From positions 14,378,372-14,442,371 of the forward strand of contig OU964930.1 of NCBI GenBank assembly GCA_918807975.1: a stretch of DNA of 64,000 nucleotides. Direction: 5' to 3'. The position numbers and the translations under genes were made by a program. Under the pieces are notes generated by a model, which did not search any database, was not told where the DNA came from, and saw nothing but the letters and a program-made list of their open reading frames with translations. Positions 1 through 10,615 of this stretch are shown here, piece after piece. How positions within the stretch are numbered: the first letter of the stretch is position 1; each line of letters begins with the position of its first letter. Source of the DNA: Aplidium turbinatum. Its lineage: Eukaryota > Chordata > Ascidiacea > Aplousobranchia > Polyclinidae.

Positions 1-609
1 TTGCAAATGCAATAGAAATTAGAAAGCAAACTTAAAAGTTATTGGTGGCCTGGAGCGTTTTCCTTTGTGAAAGAATGTGGTGATGCTGGTTTGTTCATAT
101 TATCTATTGTTATCGATTTGTTAATATGAGTTAGATTTGATTGTTCTGATTCCAAACATTTACCGTATAGTTCAGTTTACTTTGAAAAAAATGTTTACTT
201 GAAAACAAAACAAGATAACTAATTACCCTACTAATCTAACAAAACTACGGTACCGATTGACAAAGAACTGTAGAGAATTTTGTGAAGTGAGGAGACATTG
301 AAAAGGTCAGAGGATCATCAAGTCAGTTACTATTTTAAGTCATAATTAAAACATTGCTGTTCAGTTCAGTTTATTTTTTTGTTTTGTTGGCGAAAAAGAA
401 AGACACAAAAAGCAAAAACACAATAAACACAAATAATTCGCACAACAAGGATGGCAGCAAAAGACCAAAAGGTCACCAAAGTCAGCTGCCACCCAAACAT
501 TTAAACAAAAGACCCAAAATTAAGAACATTAACACATATAGCACAATACCAGCACTTTACATACGGTAATACATTAACAATGGAATAACACAGGGCAACA
601 TAAAAAAAC
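1..609. other. gene-free AT-rich flank
   Basis: No gene or recognisable repeat is seen. The short open frame near 354-569 is lysine- and asparagine-rich low-complexity translation without a domain. The last nine bases (601-609, TAAAAAAAC) are the left target-site duplication of the foldback element that follows. Confidence 0.5.
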
Positions 610-639
610 GGGTCCCACGAATTACCCATAAGCCCCATA

Positions 640-905
640 AGTACCCATAAGCACCATAAGTCGCGTCGAATTACCCATAAGTCGCGTCGAATTACCCATA
701 AGCCCCATAAGTAGCGTCGAATTACCCATAAGCCCCATAAGTCGTGTCGAATTACCCATAAGCCCCATAAGTCGCGTCGAATTACCCATAAGCCCCATAA
801 GTCGCGTCGAATTACCCATAAGCCCCATAAGTCGCGTCGAATTACCCATAGGCACCATAAGTAGCATTGAATTACATAGAAGTAACGTCGAATTACCCAT
901 AAGCC
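640..905. repeat. 30-bp tandem array, left foldback arm
   Basis: About eight units of GAATTACCCATAAGCCCC plus ATAAGTCGCGTC (30 bp), with some shortened units. Because the unit is a multiple of three it creates long open frames that translate as a MGNSTRLMGL repeat. These are by-products of the period, not genes. Confidence 0.85.
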
Positions 906-1868
906 TGTATAGTGTAGAGTGTAGTCTATAGCCGTCTAGAAGCCTAGTAGTCGGCTGCATAGCCGAGTGGTGAGGAGCACGGACTGGGCGTTCCAAAATA
1001 TAGTTCGACACCGCTCAAGAGCAGGACACTTGAAGGCATGCCTAAAGGTGGACACGAAGATTGGCTTCGTTGCCTTCCCGTCCGCTTATGTGTAATCTGC
1101 AGTTTGCTGCAGCAGATGGAGTGTTTTGTCCGATAAAACACCTTAACATTGGGCAATTTTTCCTATGAACCAGGTGACTGCAGCAAAGCAATCGTTCTCG
1201 CACTCAGCCAGAGACTTAATTCTTGCTTTGAACTTGATAATTAAAGAAAAAAAAAGAATAATGGCAAGGGTGGGAATCAAACCTGTGTCACCAAATTCAA
1301 TAGCCTTTGCCTTAACCACTCAGCCACGCAAGCGCTCGTGAAATCTTCGCTTAATTTGTTTATATGGGTAATGTTTCGAGAACGCTCACAATATTATCAG
1401 TTTAGTTTGTTTTTATTTCTGACCATCACAACGAAAAAACAATACACGACAAACTTAGCACAGATCTATAAAAGGTAGAAGCGACAAAACGCGGACGTTA
1501 TAACGTGCACGATACCAAAGCCTGCAGATTACATATACGCTGACATGAGGCGTAAGTAATTCCACGTTGCTTATGGGTAATTCGACGCGACTTGTGGGGC
1601 ATTTGGGTAATTCGACGCGACTTATGGGGCGTATGGGTAATTCGACGCGACTTATGGGGCTTATGGGTAATTCGACTCGCGTCGAATTACCCATAAGTCG
1701 CGTCGAATTACCCATAAGCAACGTGGAATTACTTACGCTTTCATGTCAGCGTATATGTAATCTGCAAGTCGCTGTTGCGACTTGCGATCGTGTCACTTAA
1801 ACTGATTGTCCTGCTTTGGTATCATGCACGTTATAACGTCCGCGTTTTGTCGCTTCTACCTTTTATAG

Positions 1869-2170
1869 ACCTATGAACCAGGTGACTGCAGCATAGCAAT
1901 CGTTCTCGCACTCAGCTAGAGACCTAATTCTTGCTTTGAACTTGATAATTAAAGAAAAAAAGAATAATGGCAAGGGTGGGAATCAAACCCGTGTCACCAA
2001 ATTCAATAGCCTTTGCCTTAACCACTCAGCCACGCAAGCGGTGGTGAAATCTTCGCTTAATTTGGTTTATATGGGTAATGTTTCGAGAACGTTCACAATA
2101 TTATCAGTTTAGTTTGTTTTTATTTCTGACCATCACAACGAAAAAACAATATACGACAAACTTAGCAGAG
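1869..2170 (-). repeat. central loop of foldback with tRNA-like promoter
   Basis: The single-copy loop between the arms is a third copy of the module at about 1165-1465. It lies in the same direction as the left-arm copy and inverted to the right-arm copy (about 2580-2880). Read on the minus strand, 2041-1968 resembles a tRNA: an A box (TGGCTGAGTGGTTAAGGC) and a B box (GGTTTGATTCCC) are both recognisable. The acceptor stem does not close as in a real tRNA gene, so this is a SINE head or tRNA-derived module. The equivalent copies lie at 1335-1262 (minus) and 2707-2780 (plus). Confidence 0.65.
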
Positions 2171-3129
2171 GTCTATAAAAGGTAGAAGCGACAAAATGCG
2201 GACGTTATAACGTGCATGATACCAAAGCAGGACAATCAGTTTAAGTGACACGATCGCAAGTCGCAACAGCGACTTGCAGATTACATATACGCTGACATGA
2301 AGGCGTAAGTAATTCCACGTTGCTTATGGGTAATTCGACGCGACTTATGGGTAATTCGACTCGCGTCGAATTACCCATAAGCCCCATAAGTCGCGTCGAA
2401 TTACCCATACGCCCCATAAGTCGCGTCGAATTACCCAAATGCCCCACAAGTCGCGTCGAATTACCCATAAGCAACGTGGAATTACTTACGCCTCATGTCA
2501 GCGTATATGTAATCTGCAGGCTTTGGTATCGTGCACGTTATAACGTCCGCGTTTTGTCGCTTCTACCTTTTATAGATCTGTGCTAAGTTTGTCGTGTATT
2601 GTTTTTTTGTTGTGATGGTCAGAAATAAAAACAAACTAAACTGATAATATTGTGAGCGTTCTCGAAACATTACCCATATAAACAAATTAAGCGAAGATTT
2701 CAAGAGCGCTTGCGTGGCTGAGTGGTAAAGGCAAAGGCTACTGAATTTGGTGACACGGGTTTGATTCCCACCCTTGCCATTATTCTTTTTTTTTCTTTAA
2801 TTATCAAGTTTAAAGCAAGAATTAAGTCTCTGGCTGAGTGCGAGAACGATTGCTTTGCTGCAGTCACCTGGTTCATAGGAAAAATTGCCCAATGTTAAGG
2901 TGTTTTATCGGACAAAACACTCCATCTGCTGCAGCAAACTGCAGATTACACATAAGCGGACGGGAAGGCAACGAAGCCAATCTTTGTGTCCACCTTTAGG
3001 CATGCCTTCAAGTGTCCTGCTCTTGAGCGGTGTCGAACTATATTTTGGAACGCCCAGTCCGTGCTCCTCACCACTCGGCTATGCAGCCGACTACTAGGCT
3101 TCTAGATGGCTATAGACTACACTCTACAC

Positions 3130-3440
3130 TATACAGGCTTATGGGTAATTCGACGTTACTTCTAGGTAATTCAATGCTACTTATGGTGCCTATGGGTAAT
3201 TCGACGCGACTTATGGGGCTTATGGGTAATTCGACGCGACTTATGGGGCTTATGGGTAATTCGACGCGACTTACGGCGCTTATGGGTAATTCGACGCGAC
3301 TTATGGGGCTTATGGGTAATTCGACGCGACTTATGGGGCGTATGGGTAATTCGACGCGACTTATGGGTACTTATGGGTAATTCGACGCGACTTATGGGGC
3401 TTATGGGTACTTATGGTGCTTATGGGTACTTATGGGTAAT
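3130..3440. repeat. 30-bp tandem array, right foldback arm
   Basis: Mirror image of the left array, with units reading GGTAATTCGACGCGAC and TTATGGGGCTTAT. It is about 20 bp longer than the left array, which accounts for the small asymmetry of the element. Confidence 0.85.
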
Positions 3441-3791
3441 TCGTGGGACCGTAAAAAAACTGTGTAGAGAAATAAGCGGATGATACGTTTCAGGAGCGAT
3501 CATTGCACAAATTCTTTAATAAACGTTTATATTTAAATTTAAAAACATTGTAAGACTTTTCTTTTATTTCTTTTGGTAGCCTACTTGATTCCATAGTTTC
3601 ACTCCATTAAAACATAGCATCTTCTTACCAGAGTTTGACGTTGTAGAAGGCAAATATAAATCATTCTTTTGATTCTGACGGGTTTTATGATGGTGAATTT
3701 TGTTTACAAAAATAAAGCAGCCAGCAAAGGCCCGGGGCAGCATTTTGTGCACATATTTGTACATAAATTTTGCAGTCTCTAATTTAATAAT

Positions 3792-4982
3792 GGGCAGTGG
3801 CTATTTGACCGGCGCCGGTCTTTGAATCTGAAACACTATTTGACCGGTCATGACGTCACTATATAGGCATTTTTTTCTTTTCGATACTACGCGGAAGCAT
3901 TCTTTTATTTTTAATTTTTAACTAAATTTTGACCCGAATTAACTCAATCGTTAGGTTGCTGCATTTTTGTGGTTAATTTTTAATTTGAGTAGCCTACAGC
4001 GCAATTTTTTTATATCTTTTCAACTATGAGTAATAAAGTTAGAGTCACGGTCACTTCCTCTTATGACAAACGGAAAATTATCCAAACAAATTCTTAAATT
4101 CAAGAAAATTAAAAAATAAAATTAAGTAATAAAGTTAGAGTTTTTAATTTTCTGGAATTTGAGAATTTCTCTGGGTAATTTTCCGTTCGTCATTACATTT
4201 TTGCGTCGTTCGGCAAACACGGTCACATTCTCTTATGACGAACGGAAAATTATCCAGAGAAATTCATAAATTTAAGAAAATTAAAAAACTCTAACTTTAT
4301 TACTCATTAAACAATTAACATAAAAAATTAGGCTGTAGGCTACTCAAATTAAAAATTGACCACAAAAATGCAGAAGCCTAACGATTGAGTCACTTCGGGT
4401 CAAAATTTAGTTAAAGATTAGAAAAAAAAAAACGTTTCCGCGTAGTATCGAACTCATTCCGTCTGGAACACCCGCCCGATACGTATCCTACGCGCCACAG
4501 AATCAGTTGAACGTAAGTGTTGAATTTAGAACTTTTGTTTGTTTGTTTATCTTTTGTTTAATCTTTATCCTGCATTGCGGGAAAGCGGACTTGAGCGCTA
4601 TATCGGTGTACGCCTTCCGACATACACCTGACCCACGCTGCAGCCGACGGCAATGTCTGTTTTCCGGTTGTCTACTTTACTTATGACTTAAATTTGGTAC
4701 TACCCATTACTCGAAATCGATCACTAGGTAGAGGCAATTATCGTTAAGTTTCTTGCCCAGAGAAACAACAGCAAGTGCGGGTGGCTGGAGTCGAACATGC
4801 AGGCTCTCGACTGCGAGCCCAACGCGCTAACCACTCGGCCACGGCTGCCGGCTGCTTAAATAGACATTTTTCTCGTCTTTTGCTTTAAAAGAGAAAAGAA
4901 AAAAATGCCTATATAGTGACGTCATGACCGGTCAAATAGTGTTTAAGATTCAAAGACCGGCGCCGGTCAAATAGCCACTGCC
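3792..4982. mobile_element. long-inverted-repeat DNA element inside LINE
   Basis: Both ends carry GGCAGTGGCTATTTGACC and its complement, and the complementarity continues inward for several hundred bases. TTAATAAT flanks both sides (3784-3791 and 4983-4990). The LINE tail resumes immediately beyond, so this element landed in an existing LINE. It has no coding capacity. A SINE sits in its right half. The motif ATTTGACCGGCGCCGGTC at its end resembles part of the terminal repeat of the element at 12456-13169. Confidence 0.8.
4535..4853 (-). mobile_element. tRNA-derived SINE, family B
   Basis: Minus-strand copy. The tRNA-like head is at the right end (about 4850-4780, with GTGGCCGAGTGGTTAGCG-type A box and a GTTCGACTCCAGCC B box). 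The body is about 200 bp and the tail ends in GCAGGATAAAGAT followed by repeated AAAC units (seen as GTTTGTTTGTTT at the left). Other copies lie at 39572-39888 and 59895-60220. Confidence 0.85.
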
Positions 4983-7679
4983 TTAATAATATCGTCAATT
5001 CTGAGCACATTAAATTGGTGATAAACAACAGTTGTATTTGTTGACCTCGGCAAAAATAAGCAGGATCAAATGAACTTGTTTTGTAACACTTGTAGTGGAG
5101 CAAGCAATGTAGAGTTTGCTCTTCCCCAATTTTAATCGAGTATTGGATCTTGGATTGAAACAAAGCATAATATAAAGTTTGTAATATTGTTAAAGGGGCA
5201 ATGTATCTCAGCTTAAATGCTATGCCGCAGACCTTTGCAAGCTGCTTTCTAAGATTAATAATATGACTATCCCATGTCAATCGCTCATCCAAAGTTACAC
5301 CTAGATAGTTTATACATTTCTTCCTTTCGATAGATCGGCCACTGATGGACAGACTAAATTTTTCTGCTGCACATTTTTTGTTGCAGAGGATCATATAAGT
5401 AGTTTTACTATAATTTAATGAAAGTTTATTGGATTTCATCCACACATCGATTTTTCCTATTTCACTAATTGACATTTTTTTGGAGAGATGACAGACATTT
5501 ATCTGACATATGAAAGTTTGAGTCATCAGCAAAAACTGTAGTTGAAAAAGAAGATGCATTTGGAAGATCATTCACATAAAGAAGAAAAAGCAAGGGACCA
5601 AGGATTGACCCCTGTGGGACACCACATTTAATAACATTGAAATTAGAATTCTTACCGTTAATTTTTGTACTTTGCATTCTATTTGTTAGATAAGATGTTA
5701 AAACGTTTAAAAACTTGCCACAAAAGCCATAATGGTGAAGTTTTTTTAAAAGTATGCCATAATCAACTGTATCGAAAGCTTTGCTTAAATCAACAAAAAC
5801 CGAGCATGTGTATTTGTGATCATTCAAGTTAGAAAGTAATTCATCATAAATTTTTGTCAATGCTAAGCTTGTTGAATCATTTTCACAAAAACCATGTTGA
5901 GCTGGGGTTAAAATATTATATTTGTCAATAAACTTCATCATTCGTTTATATACAAAATTTTCGAAGATTTTGGCAAAAGTTGGCAATAAAGAAATTGGTC
6001 GCAAATCTGTAAAGTGTAAAGGTGAACTAACTTTTGGTACAGGTATTATCAGACTCTTTTTGAGTACATCAGGAAAGATTTCTTGCAAAACACATTTATT
6101 CAGTACTTTTGTTAAAAAAGGGCATATGATTACATTAGCCATTTTGATAAATTTAGAAGGTATTTCAAAAATGCCTGAAGCTTTATTTGCTTTGAGGCTC
6201 CTTATAGCATCAGATACTTCTATCTCATTTATATCAGGAAAGCCAAAAGAAGAACATTTTCTGTTTAACATGAATGATTCAAAATTTACATTTGAATTTG
6301 GAATTTTAGCTGCCATTGAAGTTCCAATATTTGTGAAGTAATTATTTAATAAATTAATGAATTCAATAGAATCTGTTTTATAGCTCTTATCATTTATAGT
6401 CATAGTTGAAGGAAGCTTTTTATTATTCGAATTTCTTTTCCCCTCTATCATCTCATGAATGATCTTCCATGTTTTCTTGGAGTCACTTTTTGTTTCTTCA
6501 AACTTTTTTTTATAATGTTGATTTTTCAGTGATTGTTTCAAATGATTCAGTTTATTGCAATATGCTTTGTATTTCCTCTTTGCTGATTCATTTTTATTTT
6601 TTATCCAATATCTAAATAGTCTGTTTTTTGTTTTAATAGATTTATGAATGCCTTTTGTTATCCATGGTTTGTTAGAGAGCTTAATTTCAGTTCTCGACAT
6701 GTTTCTAAGCGGTGCATGTTTATCTAGTGTTACTTGAAATCGGATAATAAAAGAGTGCATCAAGTTGTCTGCATCATCACAATCAGTACGGTATTTACTT
6801 CATTCAAATTAGACTCTAAATCACATAAAAAGCTGTCAAGACAAAAGTTTTTTAAGCTACGAATTTTTTTGGTGGGTGAATTACACACTACATTTTTATT
6901 TTTAACACATAAGAAAATAGGTAAATGATCAGAGATGTCATGTAAGCAAATGCCATAGGCATTTTGGTTACAAGTTATGTTTGTGTAGATGTGATCTAGT
7001 AGGCTTAGATTAGATTCTCCACAAAATCTAGTTGCACTTGTTATCAATGACTGGCAGCCTGCAGCTTCAAGGGCTTTTTTATAATTTAATACTGCAGGAG
7101 ACTTTGCAGCCTTTAACAAGTCAATATTTATGTCTCCACAAATTATGTATTTACATCGAGAGCTTTCTAATTTGTTTAAAGAATCAATTATTTTGTCTTT
7201 GAATGCAGAAAAAGCGTAACTAGGATGATGATATATGACTCCTACAATAATACTTGGTGAGTTTTTTTGCACAATTTCCACCCAAAGATTTTCACAATTG
7301 GGTATATCAATCGAAAGGTCTTTTTGCTCATTAAATATATTGCCTTGTTTTAAGTAAAGTGCAACACCACCAGCACTGCTACATGAATCCTTATGTAGCA
7401 TGACATAGCCTGGTAAGGAATAATTAAGGAACGAGTTAGGACCAATTTTTGTTTCTGAAATGGCAAGAATATCAGGAGAATGATTGACAAGTTGAATAAA
7501 ATCTTCAATGTTTTCTTTGTTTTTCCCTAGACTTCTTGTATTAAAGTGAAACAAAGACAAACTACTTTTGAAATTTGTAGTTTCTTGCAATTGTTTATAG
7601 TTAAAATATTGTGTATTTGGTTCTGGTTTTAATTGGTTTGTTATATTTTTTGAGCATTTTGGTTGATTATCCTCAACAT

Positions 7680-7989
7680 TTGATTGATTGAACCTTTATC
7701 CTCGGACTGGGAAAGCTTCTTGCAGAGCTTAATCCTGGCAGTCTCGCATACTTGTAGAGGCTTCGGATCACTGACGCAGGCCCGGTCACCGAGATTGACA
7801 GAGTGAAGTTTCCGATTGTTGAAGTCTTGTTGCCGGGGAACTATTCCATCCATTAGATGCCACTGAATGGAGAGCAGTCCTTAACGTGCGTTGCTCAAGC
7901 GCACACCCTGGGAGTCGAACCAGCGCCGCTTGATCTTGAAGTTTCTTCGTTCCAGAAGTGACGCGCTAACCAATTGAGCTATCGGGCGG
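7680..7989 (-). mobile_element. tRNA-derived SINE, family A, in LINE ORF
   Basis: Full-length minus-strand copy inserted between the PHD and endonuclease parts of the LINE. The tRNA-like head is at the right (A box near GATAGCTCAATTGGTTAG, B box GGTTCGACTCCC on the minus strand). The 3' end reads GTCCGAGGATAAAG and then a run of CAAT repeats. This family is the most abundant SINE in the window. Confidence 0.85.
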
Positions 7990-8540
7990 ATATTCCAGGC
8001 AGTTGCTGTCGTGAGATGTGTTGCACTTCACTTCACAATCAACATCAATGTTAATTAGGTTTAGCAAATCATTATCAGAAATTCTTTGAAATGGTAACAC
8101 ATCTTGTAAACAACTTGCACAAAAAAAAGGTTGGTTACTGTTCACAAGCATAGAAAATTGTTTAGAAGTTAAACCAATGCATTTTAAATGTAGCCAATAA
8201 TCACAAATATCACATTGGACAGATCTTTGCTTTGGTTTACATAGTTTGATACAAACTTTACAAGAATTTTTGGATGCCATAGTTATCAGAAAAGGAGATT
8301 TCAGGATAGAATCACCAATTTCAAAAAATTTATGAGTTCAAGTTATGTATGAGTGGCTCATAGTTCAACAGTTTGAAATCAACATCAATTTTCATTTTAA
8401 ACAAATCATCAGGAGTTTCAATAACATACCGTCTGTCTTCGCTTTCTTCAAAAACAATTATCTTTCCATTAAGGATATAAAAGCTAATAAATAGTACCGT
8501 ATAGAATATCAAATTAAGCAGCTCCACAGCATTTGGTTGG

Positions 8541-8772
8541 TTGGTTTTGAATCTTTATCCTCGGACTGACAAAGCCTTGATTGGTTATTTCTGGTAGTTT
8601 TACATACTTATAGAGGCTCTTGACACAGGGGCGGTTATCGAGATTGGCAGAGTGAAGTTTCCGATTGTTGAAGTGTTATTGCCGGGGAATTATTCCATTC
8701 ACTAGGTGCCGCTGAATGGAGAGCAGTCCTGAAATGCGTTGCTCAAGCGCACACCCCGAGAGTCGAACCAGT
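8541..8772 (-). mobile_element. SINE family A, head-truncated
   Basis: Minus-strand copy with the family tail (CCTCGGACTGACAAAGCC on the plus strand) and body. It stops inside the B-box region (AGAGTCGAACCAG), so most of the tRNA-like head is missing. Confidence 0.75.
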
Positions 8773-10554
8773 TCTTTCAAAAATTGTTTCATCTGAACTC
8801 TAGTTAAATTGTTGATGTAAAACAGGTTTTGTGTAATTTTGATGCAATGCATTCTTTATAGGCAGGGACTGTACCTGTAGATATTGCAGAAAGATGCATT
8901 GTTTTTAACCCTATCTGGCATTCATTTCAAAGATGTTGGAAAAGCACAAGACGGTATTTTTTATGCCTGCCCTAGTTAATGGCTTATAACTAAGCCGCTA
9001 AATATCGCACACTTGAGAAAATTGACATACACATGGTAAAATGCTTTGCTATTTTTTGTAATCATTTATTTTCTAAACAAATGTGTGGTTTGTGTATTCT
9101 GAATGCGTATGTTGCAATTGCAAAAAAGTCTTAAAAGTACGAACTTATCTGGCATTTAGTCGTGGCTGATTTTCTTTGTTCAAATTTTGTTTTTAATGAT
9201 TGACAAACATGCAAAAGTAACATCTTCAATAAAAAAGTTTTTCTTTAGCAAACACAGTGTTTTTCATGTTTATACTATTATCATCATCGGCCATGCCTGA
9301 AGAAGGCGACGACTACCATGAGTCTCCACAATGATCGATTGTCCATAGTTCTTATTGAGTTTCCAAAATTTTGGTTTGTCCATGTTTTTGAAGATTTCCA
9401 AATGTGGACGCCCCTGCCCCCGGGGGTCTGCTACTATTCGGTGAGTCCAATTCGGTGAGTTCCTAACCTCTAACCCCTAACCCTAAAACGGCAATGATAA
9501 TTAGGCTACGGTACCCGATAATTTAAAAAAAAAATTGAAAAAATCCCCCGTTAAGAGATCGGACTCACCGAATCGGACTTATCGAATCGGACTCACCGAA
9601 TCGGACTCACCGAAACGGGCCATTCCGGCCCCCGGTGCCTCTGACCAGGAAGATACTATATTAGGCTGTTTTGAGATGATTGCGATAAATTGCCTTAATT
9701 AATTTTAGGCGGGCTGTCATCGCTGCGTCACATCTTTCAGGCTGAAAAGATGATGAAAGATGAAAACAATCACTAGAAATCTACATTCATTGCCCCAGAT
9801 AGCATAGTCTATCAGGTTACATTGCTTCAATGTCTGCAGACATATAAAACTGATTTCATTTGTTATTTCAAGTTGTCAAATTTGCCTAAAGTATTTTCAG
9901 GCCTAAAGATTGAGTTGCTCTTCTTTTTACTCTTCTACAAAATATACAGAATTCGTTACCTTACATCCGAAACTTACAAAACCAGCATAGTGCTGCATAA
10001 AATTTGTAAAAACAATTGTTTTCTATGTTCTTATAGCGTTTACAACTTGTTCTCAAATGTAAATTATAAATGAATGCCACGTCAAGTTCTTTCAATATCT
10101 TTAGATATATTATATCGTACCGATGATGCTTTCTTAGCAAAAATTGGTTTTCTGATAATTTTTACTTAGTTGTAAGCTGCTGCTATGTTGCATTCATCAA
10201 ATGCTGGCATTTGCACAACAGTTTAACATCTTAGCGGAATTTATTTAGAAATGATTTCTTTATAATAATAACATCTTCAGCACATGATATGAATTAATAA
10301 GCAGCCTTCCAGTGTCGTCTAGGGACGTCGTAACAGTAACGTAACAGGTACAGTTAGCAGACAACTATTGGCCTTGTGCAAACTTCATTACAAAATCTTG
10401 TGCTCAAGCAGAGCTTGTAGAAACTGCAGCCATTCCCTTATTTATACCACAAACATTCACATCATGTGTAAACATTAAAAATAAAAATAAAACAATGGGT
10501 GAAAGGTGAACCATTGCTCAAAAAAACCTTCAAAATAAAAATGACATAAAGATA
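8773..10554. other. intergenic region upstream of TMEM59
   Basis: No gene is seen. At 9438-9606 short inverted units built on TTCGGTGAGTCC and GGACTCACCGAA flank an AT-rich spacer and look like a small foldback repeat. The rest is AT-rich without recognisable coding sequence. A promoter for TMEM59 is presumably here or further upstream but no clear core element was found. Confidence 0.4.
9438..9606. repeat. small inverted/tandem repeat (GGACTCACCGAA units)
   Basis: Two TTCGGTGAGT units at the left face about four GAATCGGACTCACC units (14-bp period) at the right. They can pair as a hairpin around a spacer of about 90 bp. It could be a miniature foldback element. No target duplication was identified. 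Confidence 0.5.
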
Positions 10555-10575
10555 TTATATTCTTTGGTTTTTCAG
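10555..10575 (+). promoter_or_regulatory. 3' splice acceptor just upstream of TMEM59 ATG
   Basis: A polypyrimidine run ending in TTTGGTTTTTCAG stands 40 nt before the start codon at 10616. It is either the end of a 5'-UTR intron or a trans-splice acceptor. The sequence cannot tell which. Confidence 0.45.
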
Positions 10576-10615
10576 TGAAAGCTTGTGTTAACATTTATGA
10601 TTTAACTATATCAGC

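Larger units (their letters stand above)
610..3451. mobile_element. 2.8-kb foldback element with 9-bp target duplication
   Basis: A giant inverted repeat. Arms of about 1.25 kb (610-1868 and 2171-3451) mirror each other almost base for base around position 2020 and surround a loop of about 300 bp. The ends are GGGTCCCACGAATT and its complement. TAAAAAAAC flanks both sides (601-609 and 3452-3460), a 9-bp duplication. From outside inward each arm has a 30-bp tandem array, a tRNA-like module (about 905-1165), a second tRNA-like module (about 1165-1465) and a smaller self-complementary palindrome (about 1465-1868). Long arms made of short tandem repeats, with a 9-bp duplication, are the hallmarks of Drosophila FB foldback elements (MULE-related). 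No transposase is encoded, so it is non-autonomous. The assignment to MULE/FB is inference. The duplication is A-rich, so its support is moderate. Confidence 0.8.
3540..8330 (-). mobile_element. CR1/L2-like LINE, split by two later insertions
   Basis: A minus-strand non-LTR retrotransposon. From 5' to 3' it has a PHD-type zinc finger (8280-8000, with C-x2-C, H and C-x2-C pairs), an apurinic-type endonuclease (7590-6765; motifs HFNTRS, ISETK, GDINID and SDHLP), a reverse transcriptase (about 6700-5500; DLSKAFDTVD, GVPQGSILGPLLF and FADD) and a C-terminal tail (5570-4985, continued at 3783-3564 with a MYKYVHKMLP-like segment). The coding frame shifts near 6765 and near 5500, so the copy is dead. 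A long-inverted-repeat element (3792-4982) and a SINE (7680-7989) are inserted in it. The N-terminal PHD followed closely by endonuclease is typical of CR1-group LINEs in marine invertebrates. The exact clade was not determined. Confidence 0.85.

Noticed and set aside
615-905. Regular repeats as a CRISPR array
   Set aside because: Units are contiguous with no unique spacers, and the DNA is animal.
622-1011. Open frames translating as a MGNSTRLMGL repeat protein, also at 1455-1800, 2241-2586 and 3030-3380
   Set aside because: They follow from the 30-bp repeat unit being a multiple of three, are mirrored exactly by the palindrome and have no gene context.
8330-8527. Minus-strand 65-residue frame upstream of the LINE finger, with NGKIIVFEES recalling a TMEM59 luminal phrase
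   Set aside because: The resemblance is only a few residues. It more likely belongs to the LINE 5' region or is chance.
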